From Apodospora peruviana (lineage: Eukaryota > Ascomycota > Sordariomycetes > Sordariales > Lasiosphaeriaceae), in assembly GCA_033439685.1 (NCBI GenBank), contig JAUEDM010000005.1:372001-436000 (forward strand): 64,000 nucleotides of DNA. The letters run 5' to 3'. This document shows positions 1 through 11,303 of the stretch, piece by piece (within the stretch, counting starts at the first letter, position 1; each line of letters opens with the position of its first letter). The position numbers and the translations under genes were made by a program. The notes under the pieces were generated by a model that was given only the letters and a program-made list of their open reading frames with translations, was not told the DNA's origin and did not search any database.

Positions 1-287
1 CACGATGGAGCTATACTTGCCTTGAGAGCCATATACCAGTCTCGACGGAAAGGCCAAATAAACAGCCTGATTCTGCTGGGGAGCCAAAGCCAGAGCAAGC
101 TGGACGTTCTAAGCCCTCACACGCGTAACACGTCGGAGTGGCGAAGAGGACCTAGCGCCGAGCGGGAACCGAGATCTTTACAACATGTTGCGTTGTGCTT
201 GCACAGACAAAGAATATGTACTGCAGTAGGTGCGAAATCTACTGAGCCCAACCGTTTAGAGGAGCAGTGCACAACACCATAGCTCAC

Positions 288-646
288 AAACAGGTGTGGC
301 CTCCCCTGCCTGCTCGTCTCGCGGAACGAGCGGTCGACCGCGTGAAGGAGGAAGAACGGCGCGCTGCCTGAGCTCTGGAAACACCTCGCCGAAGAAGACG
401 CTGGCCGACATCCAGCACGAGGAAGAGGTCCGTAAGCAGAAGGCCCAACAGGCTGCGATGCAGTCGGTCGTGACCGCGGGGGCTGGCATGGGTAAGCGAT
501 CTGCGGATCTGGCTAGCAAAGGCTCCGCGCCTCCTGGTCTGGGTAATTCTATTCAGCTCGCTGCCGTTGCCGCGTCTGTTGCTCAGCCGGCGACAGGCGG
601 CGGATGGTCCACAATGGGTGCCGGCCGCAAGTGTTGGTTGCAGTAG
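288..646 (+). pseudogene. C-terminal fragment of a GYF-domain (Smy2-like) protein gene
   Basis: The reading frame ending at the TAG at 644-646 encodes a tail typical of fungal GYF-domain adaptor proteins: TSPKKTLADIQHEEEVRKQK, then GMGKRSADLASK, then a GGGWSTMGAG block that matches the usual GGAWTTVGAGGK ending. These families act in mRNA and vesicle-associated adaptor roles, but only the end of the protein is present. Just upstream a second frame (RVKEEERRAA, closed by a TGA near 368) looks like the preceding coding sequence, so at least one frameshift or stop separates the pieces. No GYF domain lies upstream in the window. I infer a truncated, decayed copy of a conserved gene. The family assignment rests on recalled motif similarity. 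Confidence 0.6.
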
Positions 647-2328
647 CAAAGAATCAAGTAGTCTGCAGACGTAGTCACGAAGCGAACGGCTCAATGAAGC
701 TGTGCGCAAGTGTGTCTATTGGTCCGAGTAAGAAAGAAGAGAACTATTCAATACAAAGGAAAGAAAACCACTTTCGTGTGAGTAGAATCGAGCCCTGGCT
801 TCGGAATACCGGCGCGGTGGTCCCGGTACGGATCCGCTGCCGGCAAGCTATGTTATGCCTGCTCTGGTTGTTGCCCTGTCAAAAACGGTATGTGCGTGAG
901 GTTATTCCAACAGCAAGGTCAAAATCCCAACCGGTCTTTACCCAAACACTCGTGGACGTGAGTGGACCGAAGAGTGTCGGCACAGGTGAGTCGCTGCCGC
1001 CAGAATACGATATTGACAATTTGGAACTTATTCACTCCGACTTCTCAAGCAAGAATAGAATCGGGCCCTGGGCCATTGCGCAACATTATGGAGAATACAG
1101 TCCCGCGGTACCCAAGGGCCCAGGATACACCAGCGACAAACGAGGGCGGTATCCGAATCAACCATACACAGGGACGGGCGCATGCGAACGGGCAGGCGGA
1201 GTGATGGACCGGGACCCTGGGCAGGGGCACCAACGGCGACGGCGACAGCAACCGGACGAGCGGTCGAAGCGGACTTATTGGAGCATCATGGAAGGTACAA
1301 CCCAGTCGAGGTATCAAACGTCTTAATAGGGCGGGACTGTGCATGACAATGTGAGTAAGACGACAGTGGGCAAAAGCGGTTGTCAAGATGATGGCCTACA
1401 TGTATCGTTGCAAGCACAGTTATGCTCGGTGGCAGCCACAACGAACATCGAAAATAGCGCGTACCAGCACCTGTACCTTCTCCAAGTGAGACTATAGACT
1501 GAGAGGCGGATGTTCTCTCAGGATGAGTGCGACAAGATTCTCGACCAAGTTGATAAGCATTCCTAACCCTGATGTCATATCGTTACCGACCTTCGCAGAT
1601 ATGTACCGTGATACTCAGGAAGTGTGCGGTGCACCTCTGCAGCAGGCAAGAGAGGCGGAGGCTAGAAACAACGATGATAATAAAAGCCAGCGGTGGCAGC
1701 AGCAGAACAAGAATTAGCGGTATCTTCACGAAAGTTTGGCAGCCAAGAAGAGTAACCGGCACTGCACGTGGAGCTCTGCAGGTGGGTGTGGACAGAGGGT
1801 TGTGAATAACTTTGTTATGACGGCATGACGTCAAGGTGGCCGATCAGAACAGATGGGCGGCGAAGAACCTGCGCTGATAGTGTTTGCCGTGTGGCTGTGA
1901 GCTGGCAGAGCTGGGTTGGGGCCCGTAATCTGTCGTGTTACACTCAAACTTGGATACATCTGGCTACCTGATTTACCTTGACATAAGTACGGTGTACCTC
2001 GGGTGAGTATTATTGTCGGAGGCCTCGATATGTACAGTTTTCTCTACAGACCTCGGATGCCACCTCTAGAAGCTAACCTCACTCAGCAGTCAAAGTCCTC
2101 AACTCGAAAACATCGCATTATACGACCTGGTTTGCCTAGCATGGATGATTCTCCATCACCCGATCTGTCGACAAGCGATCTGTCGACAAGCGGCTACGAC
2201 GCGGCCAGTCAACTTGAACATTGGAAGAACCCAACCGTAAGAACAACTTGAAGCTAGAAGAAATTTGCCAGATTGGCGTATCTTGGAAGCAATCACTAAT
2301 CGCCAGTCCCATTGGCTTTGTGGCTTAG
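647..2328. other. Stretch without a recognisable gene
   Basis: Only short open frames occur (up to about 240 codons without protein-like composition), and none matches a family I know. The CTGTCGACAAG unit is repeated in tandem near 2165-2188. A possible upstream exon of the following HET locus could lie here but I cannot define it. Confidence 0.4.
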
Positions 2329-4581
2329 TTCGGTTTCGTTCCGACATTTTTCGACCCGAAAGACCAGCTCTGCGAGGCCTGCATGTATGTCATAGCTCAG
2401 AGCCTAGACATCGAGGCAGCTTTCGAAAGAGCCATTGCCGATATCAAGGGGTCCGCGGATAGGGGCTGTACCATTTTCCATGCGAACATCAGTCAGATGA
2501 AGGAACTTGGCCTACTCAAGCGCGATATGGCAACAATGCCGCTCGTTGTAGTAACCAAGGTGCCAGTTATGTTTACTAGCGGCTCTGGCCTCGCGCTCCC
2601 GACGACGCTGAACTACCTTCTCCGGCCCGCTGAAGGTGAGTTGGACTCTATGCCATATGCTCCCTTGTATCCAAGAGTACGGCGGTGCTGATGACAAAAA
2701 CAGAAATCGAGCACCTCCTTCATCCCATGGACGTCGATTCCAGAACGGGCTCCGAACTCAGCATGGACTGAGTCAGGGGCTGGTTGAGACTCCGCTCCAA
2801 AATTCACCAACATTGCCGCCCAACCCTAACAACGGGGAGTAGTAGTCCGGCCGACAGCTTCACACCCACGAGGTTTCTTGATTTGTCCATGTCCCTGGGT
2901 GACGACGCAGATGTGATTCGACTGTGCGACGAAAAGATCGACATCATCCCAAAAGGCACCGTGTACGCAACGCTAAGCCACTGCTGGGGTCTGATCAAGC
3001 AGAATCGGCTGCTGACGAGCAACATCAGCGATCTGAAGCGCTATCTTGCTCAGCATCCTGTGCAAGACCTTCCGAGACACCATCGACGTGGCGCGCCGCC
3101 TCGGTATCGACCTCATCTGGTTCGACAGCCTCTGCATCATCCAAGACTCGGCGGACAACTGGGCCCACGAGTCGGCGCGCATGCAGCAGGTGTACGGCAA
3201 ATCGTTCCTCAACATCGCAGCCGCCGCATCAAGTAACGGCCGAGGCGGGTGCTACCGAACGCGCAACCCACAGACGACCAGGCCGGTCATGGTGGATTAT
3301 GAGGAGGACGGCCGCTTCTACCTGACCGATATCGACATCTGGTGGAAGTGTTTCCAGCACGCGCCGCTGAACAACCGGGCGTGGGTGGTGCAGGAGCGGC
3401 TGCTCTCGCCGCGGAATTTGATGTTCGATGCTAACCAGCTCGTCTGGGAATGCGGCGAGCTCACAGCGTGCGAGCGTTTCCCCAAAGGTTTAGACAATCT
3501 CGTTCCTTCGCATTCGCGGCTGCGGCCTGCCAGCAGCCTTGAGGACGTGTTCCGCTCCGCCGTCGAGACGGGCCTCAAGGCCCGCGACATTGTGGTCATC
3601 TGGAAGCCTATCGTCGAGAAGTACTCGGCCTGTAAGCTGACGAATAACGCGGATCGGCTGATTGCACTGCACGGGGCGGTGATGAGGATCAAGCAGGTGC
3701 TCGGGTGTCAGTACCCGGCAGGGCTGTTCAGCCGGGACATGGAGAGCCAGATGCTGTGGGAAGTTGAGGACAACAGAACGGCCTCGCGGCCGGAGAGTCA
3801 TGTGGCGCCGTCGTGGTCCTGGGCGTCTGTCGTGAGGCCTGTCAAATTGCTGCCGCAGTGGGACCAGTGCACGACCGGCGGAGTAGAGCGGCATCTGAAG
3901 CCCGGGGAGCTTGGAGAACAGGCCCTCTGCGAGGTTCTGAACAAAGAAACGCTCGGGACGTCGAGGCAGGACACCACACCCTGGGTGAGCAGAGCGGCCT
4001 TGCAGATTCGTAGCTACCTGTGTCCTATACTTCCGGGGTCCCCGCACGAAAGCCCTTTTTGCTCCGGCGGGCATTTTGAACCGCATGTCATTGTTAATTC
4101 GTTAACCACAGACAATACCTTGAAGACGTCGGCGTTTTGTGTTCGGTTCCTGTTCGACATGTTTCCCGAGGAACACGAGGGTCCCGCCACACCACCGGAA
4201 AGGCTCCGGTTGATGCCAGTCTATCTGGTGACGGAACGAAAGCCGTTGGGTTTTTTCGATATGACTCTGTATTGTTCCATCAACGGTTTGGTGCTCGAAC
4301 TGGAGGAGGAGGAACAAGACGGACAGAACCTGTGTTCTCCACCCCGATTCAAGAGGCGTGGGACCTTCAAGATCCCCGAATGCGGTTCACGAGCTTCACG
4401 GGGCTGTGATGCGCAATGGGCATTCTGGCAGAGCTGCCTAGAGTTCAAGGGGGTGGAGAATACCAAGATGGACAGGTTGGACGGAGTCCTTGTTCCGAAA
4501 GAGATCGAGGATACAGATGATTCGGACGAGCTGCGCTATGAGAAGGATCAGCAGTATCAATATGTTGTTACGGTTGTTTGA
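2329..4581 (+). pseudogene. HET-domain (heterokaryon incompatibility) gene with an in-frame stop and a frameshift
   Basis: HET proteins trigger programmed cell death after fusion of genetically unlike hyphae. The parts lie in order: an LCEAC...GCTIF N-terminal region (from about 2368), a GT-AG intron 2636-2703, a WL-x8-H-x2-C block (2782-2817), then GTVYATLSHCWG (2956-2991), KTFRDTIDVARRLGI and WFDSLCIIQDS (from 3062), NRAWVVQERLLSPR, and a C-terminal region to the TGA at 4579-4581. Two lesions break the frame. A TGA at 2769-2771 interrupts the reading between the intron and the WL block. A one-base shift between about 3040 and 3065 separates SHCWG from KTFRD, and no GT-AG pair there could be an intron. 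An acceptor-like TTAG at 2325-2328 precedes the first recognisable codons, so an upstream exon is possible. Sequencing error could explain one lesion; two make a pseudogene more likely. Confidence 0.8.
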
Positions 4582-4612
4582 GAGAAAGTTTTGATTAACT
4601 CTGCTTAAATTA

Positions 4613-4840
4613 CTCCGTTCCACGGTAAGTAGTAGCCATCGGGTACTTACAAAATCCTATAAGATTCCTTGTCTGTGACATCTTTTGCGATCGGCTGCTA
4701 TCTAGGGCCTGAGACGGGATTTACATGGAATCTGCACTACTTAAAATTAGTATTTATAGGATAGCTTCCAAGTGTCCTGAAAGGCATGAGCTAGGGCCCT
4801 TGTAAAGTAATCGATGGCTACTATTTACCGTGGAATGATG
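4613..4840. mobile_element. MITE-like inverted-repeat element
   Basis: The left end from 4613 and the reverse complement of the right end up to 4840 match at about 25 of 29 positions, with a core of 23 of 24 (TTCCACGGTAAGTAGTAGCC at 4618-4637 and its counterpart ending at 4835). A TA dinucleotide flanks each end (4611-4612 and 4841-4842), as for Tc1/mariner-type insertions. The interior is AT-rich and has no open frame. It starts 32 bases after the HET pseudogene stop codon. An isolated hairpin with no transposon ancestry is the alternative. Confidence 0.6.
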
Positions 4841-5259
4841 TATGCTATGGAAATATGACTTGAGATCCGTCCTCCCCCTCCTTAGCTGGTGAGCACATGC
4901 CTCCTTAGCTGCGTCTGCAACTGCACTTGTTTGTGGTATTCTCGCTCGCTGTCGAAAACATCATGACAGACTAAGGACTGGCTCTTGCTCGCAGCATTGT
5001 TGAGACCCAGTCGTCGTTGTCCTTATTCGCACCTTCTCCTGCTGGGTGCGCCGTGTGCTGAGTCCCGTTGCCAACGTAGCAATTCGTCTGCCAGCCATGA
5101 GGCGTATCGTAACTGTGGACTTTATGCGTAAGGAAATGGTGATACTGTTTGGTGGTGGTTGGATTGGTGACATCTCCCGATTCCTTCAGAGAACCCGAAG
5201 TCTTCTCATCCTCAGCCGAGACTCGTAGCTCCAGGTCATATGGTTGCCATTTATAGTAC

Positions 5260-5714
5260 CTAAACATGGCGATCAAGATCTGGAGATCTACATCGTATTT
5301 CCCTCCCCAATATGTTCCAGCTAAAACTGGTACTGCATTGAGTTCCATCACGGAGCCACTCATATGTATTGATCAACTTTGATACTGGGAAACGCCAAAA
5401 ACATTGACTGGGTGCACGTTTCATAAAACCTAAACAAGTGCTCTGGCGCCTCGTCGAGGATGAACAATCTTGTTTGTGCGTAAGAACGCGATGACGGCCG
5501 TGACTTCTGAGGGACATCGATCCTCCGGGTGTGTCAAAAGCCAGTTGGCACTATCCTTGCCATTCCTAGAGATTGCCGGGATACTCTTCAGCTTGGGGAA
5601 ATCCAGGAGCTCCTTGTAGATCAAGTTGCGGATTTCGGGAGGAAAGCCGAAGTAGCCCATGGGAGTGTTGACGCTCAGGGTGTGCGTCGGCAGCGGCAGC
5701 GAGAAGGTCGACAT
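5260..5714 (-). pseudogene. F-box-like (FPPEIRNLIYKELL) fungal protein fragment
   Basis: From the ATG at 5714 the frame reads a short N-terminus and then FGFPPEIRNLIYKELLDFP, the leucine-rich opening typical of a large family of fungal F-box-like proteins of unknown function. It next reaches AFLRTNKIVH, where the family usually continues with a conserved EEA...LY block, but this frame runs into a stop at 5430-5432. Other frames downstream carry plausible continuations (EAPEHLFRFYE, then a stretch starting at 5363), so the gene appears frameshifted rather than spliced; I could not find a convincing intron. Full-length relatives are about 200-400 residues. It is probably a decayed gene, but a short functional protein of 94 residues cannot be excluded. 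Confidence 0.45.
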
Positions 5715-6732
5715 TGTGATATGACTTTTTGTCGTGTTCTGCGTTGGCAGGCGAGGAGAGAAATCCGTAAGGAAAACGGGTAGAGCTGTAAAAGCCAGAT
5801 GAAGGTCGGGAAGTTGCTATGAGCGACAAAGGAGGAGAGAGAACCTCGACAAAATGAGGCAGTATTTTACAATGCGCATCGAAAGGCAAGGTGGGCGACG
5901 ACCAAGTGAATAAATAAAGGGATAAAAACAGTGGGCGGGGTGTGTGTACCAGCTGCTCGCACTGGTGCGCCTTAACCCTGCCGCCACGGATGTGGAGACG
6001 AGTTCTGCTCTGCCTACAAGTATGTCGCTGATAGGAGGTGGGACGGAAGTCCATAAATCTAATGATCATTTATATAATAAAATCCCACGTATACCGCTGC
6101 CAGTATTGTAAACCTTAGTGAGTTATTTTGCCAGGTCCTGACCTGGACAAGAAATGGTTTTTATATCTTCATACACAGTTACCCTAAGTTCCATTTTCCG
6201 AAACAAATATTGCTAGACATCAAAACCTATTAACGTTACAGTAAATTTGGTAATGAACACTAGTTGGATTAAGATATGCGTCTTAGTGAAATGAATTTGA
6301 GGTTATGTGGCATATAGGAAGGTGCTTTTCTTGTCCAATCAAGGCTTTGGCAAGTCACGACACCAAGGTTTTATATCCTGGCAGAGGTGTACAGTAGTGA
6401 GAACTCAATGGCATTCACCGACCCAGACGAGGGCGACACAGTAAATATATAGGTAGCGACTAAGACTCCCGTATACACATGCAGTGGAAACAAAGCTCTT
6501 AAATTGCTTTCGGGAATCAATATCTCCCGAACATAGTTCCGAAAACCAATAAGTTAGCAAGCAAGCTCTTCTACCATGTCACAAACCGCCCCCAATCTAT
6601 CTCTCTAGTATCCAAGTTCTAGATCTCGGATGGCTACCTAACCGTACGCTAAGCATGTAATGACAGCAATTCAGATCCCAACCTTCCCACCTCAGATACC
6701 GCGTAAGGTACGGACAAGGCCCTGTACGCTTC
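5715..6732. other. Intergenic stretch, AT-rich
   Basis: No coding signal is seen. It contains a small hairpin (CCAGGTC/GACCTGG near 6131-6146) and, at 6341-6394, one copy of a dispersed repeat that recurs at 31765-31818. Confidence 0.5.
6341..6394 (+). repeat. Dispersed repeat, copy 1
   Basis: About 54 bp beginning AAGGCTTTGGCAAGTCACGA and ending GGCAGAGGTGTACAGTA, clearly related to 31765-31818 (same order of blocks TTGGCAAGTCACGA, GGTTTATATCC/GTTTTATATCC, GGCAGAGGTGTA). It lies outside coding sequence in both places. Confidence 0.7.
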
Positions 6733-9023
6733 CTACGGGACATACATAACCAGGACCTTCTCCTTCTTCGAGGAGGTGCCATCACCTGTCTCAGCATGTC
6801 CATCATCCTCAAACACCTTCTCCTGGATCCCTACCTTATCGGTTTGGTTTGCGCCGCTGCTCCGCGGCTCCAAGCTGCTGATGGTTGCTTTCTGCCCGGC
6901 TACTTCCACGCGACGGTTGTGGACCACATAGATGCCCTCCTGCAGCAGGGCGAACGCAATGCCCACCGCAACCATGCCGATTTGTGTCAGGAGGCCGGTG
7001 TCGTACGTGCTGTGGGGTGTCACTAACACCTCCGAACCTGAATAGACTCCCTTCCTAGCCTTGTCGTTGGCCCTGTAATACCACGTCCCGACCATCATGC
7101 CCGTGTTGGCACTCATAACCCACATCCTGCAATCCTTGAATCAGTTTGCTTCCCTCTCAAGCAAGGGGCGGGGATAAACATACGCAATACTAATACTCCT
7201 CTCCTCAGCCCCGTGACAGTTCAGCTGCAGCCATGTATTATGTGCCGGGTGGTATGCAACCGCGAAGGCGTTGATGGCCGTCCACAGTCCCCAATGACCC
7301 CATGTGCCGACCGCAGGCTGGACGGTTCGGCCGACCACGAGAGCGACCAGGTAGCACAGCTGCGCGGAGATGACGGCGAGGCCGCGGCGGTTGGTATGAT
7401 CGCTGAACCAGGCGAAGCCGAACGCGATGATGGGAGCGAGGGAGGCGCCCACGGCTGCGAGGGCATTAGCCTCGATCCGGTCGAAGCCGAAGGACCTGGC
7501 ACCATGTGTCAGTGGCTGAGAGCAAGCACTGTATGAAAGAATGGGAAAATACGTACATGATGATGGACGGGGTATACGTCGTCAGCGGGGACCAGGTCGA
7601 GAAGACGCAAAAGGTCGAGACAAAGTGCGGCCAGCGCCGGTGGTGCTTGACCGTTTTCCAGACCACGCTTAGGGGGATGTGCATACCCTGCGACTTGGGT
7701 GATGATGATTTCGACTTGGCAGAGGGGGGGTTGCCGTCGAGGATGAGCCGCTCGACGAGGATGTGTCTGTCGTCATCGGTGAACTTGACCAAGGGGCCGC
7801 CGTTGCCGATCAGGGGTTTCGGCATGTCTGGCGATCCGGGGAGAAGAAAGAAGAACATGCCTGCAACGCAAAAGGTGAAGAGTCCCTCGACTGGGCAAGT
7901 CTTGTTGGTTAGCTGGTCCTGTCTTTGCCACTCTGGCGAGCGTGGGTTTATTGGGCACTCACTCAAGAATAACCACTGCCAGCCCTTCAGGCCCCCAGTA
8001 CCGCCCAGCTTCAGGATCCCGGACGCGAGTAGGGGGCTGATGGCGTTGCCGCCAAACATGCCAAAGAAAAAGATGGCAACGCGCCGCGCGCGCTCCCGCT
8101 TCGTGTACCATGTAGAGATGGTGAAGATGGAACCGGGGATGTAGCCCGACTCGGCGAGCCCCAGACATAGACGGGACGCAATGTAGCCCGGCTTGTTCCG
8201 GATGAAGATCTGCATGGTGCCTACGAGGCCGAAGAGCAGGACTTGGCTGGAGATCCATTTCCTCGGTCCGATCTGTTGTCTCTCAGTTAGTAGGTATCTT
8301 AATTACAGGTCGAGCAGGGTATAGGGTTTCCACTTGTGTGGAAGGTGCAGTAGCTTGCCGAGTGCATAATCAGCGGGGAAGGGGAAGCCGAAGCGTGAGA
8401 TGCATGCATGCATGTGCGTATGTGTTGTTAGTTCCCTTACCTTACCTTTGTACATATATCGTCAGGGGTCACCAGTGGCCAGCATCGTCGTGTGGGGTTG
8501 AGAGATGGGGAAGAGCGGTGAGAGGATAAACCACAGGGAAAAAGACTTGCCTTCTGTAGCAGCATGTTGCTCGGGATCTCCAGTGCCACGGTGCCTAGGA
8601 AGAGAAGCTGGTTCCCCAGATTTATCGTGTCTTGGTCGATGCCAGCTTGGTCGGCAAATCCGTCCGTCAGCGCACTAGCGAGGTTCATGCGGTCGAATTG
8701 GAAGACGAGTAAGCCCAAGCAGAGCAGGGGCAGGACGGAAAGATCGATCCTATCAGAACCAAACCATCCAACGTCAGCTTTGGGGGAAGTTTGTTTAGAC
8801 GACATGCTGCTGGCGGAGAAGTTGCTAACTTCCTCTTGGCACGAGCTTCATCTGCCTCTGTCCATGAAGATTCCGGGAGCAGTTTGGGAGGGTCGACATT
8901 GGGCTTGGCGTCGAGTGCGATATCGGAGGCGGACATCGTCGATTGAGGCGTGTTGGTTCCGGTGATTTCGGTTTCGAGCTTTTCGCTCGCCGTGTCGAGT
9001 CTGTCAACCTGCGCGGGAGCCAT
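6733..9023 (-). CDS. MFS transporter, anion:cation symporter (Dal5/Tna1-like)
   Basis: A plasma-membrane permease, probably taking up a small organic anion, vitamin or amide. The six exons are 9023-8830, 8749-8551, 8272-7963, 7890-7557, 7495-7184 and 7126-6733, giving 580 residues, in the normal range for the family. The ATG at 9023 is chosen over an upstream in-frame GTG. The protein opens with a hydrophilic tail, then RKIDLSVLPLLCLG and FQFDRMNLASAL (first membrane segment and the DRxN motif). The family signature follows in exon 3: SRLCLGLAESGYIPG, STWYTKRERARR, FFFGMFGGN. Further hydrophobic segments fill exons 4-6 and the tail is charged. Intron 2 begins with GC rather than GT. The substrate cannot be inferred. 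Confidence 0.9.
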
Positions 9024-10492
9024 GCTAACGAGCTGATGCACTAGATCACAGTTGACGGTTCACAGATGTTTGATTCCTCGGGGGATTGGAGGATTTCTGC
9101 TCTGAGGAATCGTAAATGGATCGATATTTCGTTGGGGACGTTGGGTTCCAGAAAGGAGAGCTGAAAAACAAACAAAGCAAGCAATAGATGGACGACACCC
9201 TCGCGGGTAGTCCAGATATAGGAGAGACGATATCCATTTGGTAGCAAGCGTTGCCGGAGGAGACATTCACTAGAAAGTAGAGACTGGAGTGAATGGAAGC
9301 CGATGTCCATCCATGGCCGGGCCCACAATATGCACATTGAGAACCAAGCCCCGAGATGCAACCACCCGAAATGGCGCGCACTGCAGCAACGGGACTAGGA
9401 TGGGCCATGCTGTTGGTTGCGGTCCCCCTAGGATGTATGTACGGACAACGAACAACGCTTGCCATAATGCATATGATATGATATAGGTTCAGACTTAGGG
9501 GACGAACCTATGTCGGCCAACAAAGTCCAGCTTGACGCGAGATAAGGATTCGGATCTACCCATATCAGGCCGGGAATTGGTGTTTCTGCTGTCTTCCCGG
9601 GTCGAGGATGACACCACTTGGTTACCAATCAGATCACCTACGATGATTGGAAGAAGATCGAACTGATTAGTGGTAAGTTTGTTGGTAATGTGCTCATCTC
9701 ACCACACGGTTCCCGTGCTTATCCAGAGAGAGATGGTGGTGGGATGACTGCAGGCAGTTCTGCATCGTGCCGGAGGTATCCTTACTTGCATTTACCGACT
9801 GACTCTTTGGTGAAGACACAAAAATAATAAATCCCCATATCTTACATAGTACTTGGTAATAAGGAATTAGGTTATACGAGCTTTTACGTCCGTACATGTC
9901 ATGGGCATGCATCTGGTGATGAATACCTACCTTCGTTGTTTTCACCTTATTAGATACCACTAACCCTTCCAAGGGTGTGTGGCCAACTCGGGGAATAAGT
10001 TGGGACCCACATAGAAATTGTCTTGTATCAGAAAACTCACGACTTGGGACGCTGATAACAGTGAAGGGATAGGATTAGAGACCCGATAACTACTAACAGC
10101 CTATTATTATTTACTAATACATGATGTAATGAAGAACTCAGGTAGGCAGCACGAAATCCACCCCTCCCAGCCGGCACTAGTGAACTTGTCGTTGACCTCA
10201 AAACCAGCGCCTGATCCGGTTTCGCTTCCTGTTCATGGCCCCCCGTTATCCCCTCTATCCAGTTCTCAATGATAGGAATGGTTCCTTGAAGCAATTACGC
10301 CAAAACTCATACAAATATTAGTACGTAATGCAAATAAACCAGTGCTAGCCGTCTGTTTGCGCCCTCCGTTATCCCCTATATCCATGTGGTGATGATAGCA
10401 GTGCCTCAAACTGATAGCGCTCAAGCTCAACGATAGCAAAACAAGAAGCGATCCTCCGCCGAGTGGTTCTGTAGTAGCCATGGAGCACCTAA
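9024..10492. other. Intergenic stretch
   Basis: Upstream sequence of the MFS gene and further non-coding DNA. Small open frames show no family features. A weak direct repeat (CCGTTATCCCCT) lies near 10243 and 10367. Confidence 0.4.
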
Positions 10493-10805
10493 TCACTCAA
10501 CCATACCATCCGTGGCGAGGTTGGCCCCCTTGGACTCCGACAGCGTAAACTCCTCCATCATTCTGCAAAGCTGGTTCCTCGTATCGAGCCCCTTCTGAAA
10601 CTCCTCGAGCTGACGCTGGAGCTCGCCACAAAGGCCTTGAACTCCTCGTGGTTGGACAGTCATTGCATTAGTCTTGGTGTAATAGTGATAGTTTTCAGTT
10701 TTGCCTGTCACGGTGTCACACGGTGGTAATCCACCTCCCCAAAAGGTCCAAACCCACGCCGACTTTGTTGAGCAGTTGACTGGCGTCTCTTAGGCCGTCA
10801 TCCAT
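10493..10805 (-). CDS. Small hypothetical two-exon coiled-coil protein
   Basis: Proposed exons are 10805-10722 and 10672-10493, joined in phase 0 across a 49-nt intron (GTGTGA to AAG), giving 87 residues. The first exon encodes MDDGLRDASQLLNKVGVGLD, amphipathic in character. The second has a charged helix (LQRQLEEFQKGLDTRNQL) followed by MMEEFTLSESKG. I do not recognise the family. The composition and the clean frame continuity over the intron argue for a real gene or a recently inactivated one; the short intron lacks an obvious branch-point consensus. Function unknown. Confidence 0.35.
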
Positions 10806-11303
10806 CTTGACAAGGCTGGCTCTTCGAGTCCTCGAGAGGAGAAATTCAAAACCTAAGGTTTGACTCACCCACTACCAGTCAATAGTACCTAGAAGTGCCA
10901 AACTATATTGTGCTATATGACCAGTCATGAAAAGTACTCCAATATGCCCTTACGAGGAGAACATGCTGATTGCCGATGGCCCGAGAAACCTTAGATGACC
11001 TTGGTTTTTGACTGAAATTCCTATCGCTAGCACGCGTACACACGAAAAAGACCATTTCTGACCAGATAAAAACAAGGCATCTCTTCGCAGCCGAAAAGAT
11101 ATCTGCTTTCGCTCTTGCTCATCACACAAGCCAAGTCATCGTCCCCCACATCTTCCGCTGTGGTATCATCGCCGACCTCATGATCCACCAAGAAGCACCA
11201 AGCACAACCAAACAACTATAATCACAAGATATCGGTACTTTCTTACCTTGTCATCCCCCACACACGACCCATTATCTCCGAATCATGCTCCATCATAGCT
11301 GCC
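10806..11303. other. Intergenic stretch upstream of the Arg-rich gene
   Basis: Nothing recognisable. The last 100 bases before 11304 are C/T- and A-rich, as is common in fungal 5' leaders. Confidence 0.35.

Noticed and set aside
10243..10390. Repeated CCGTTATCCCCT segments
   Set aside because: Only about 20 bases match and the flanks diverge; too weak to call a repeat element or an array.
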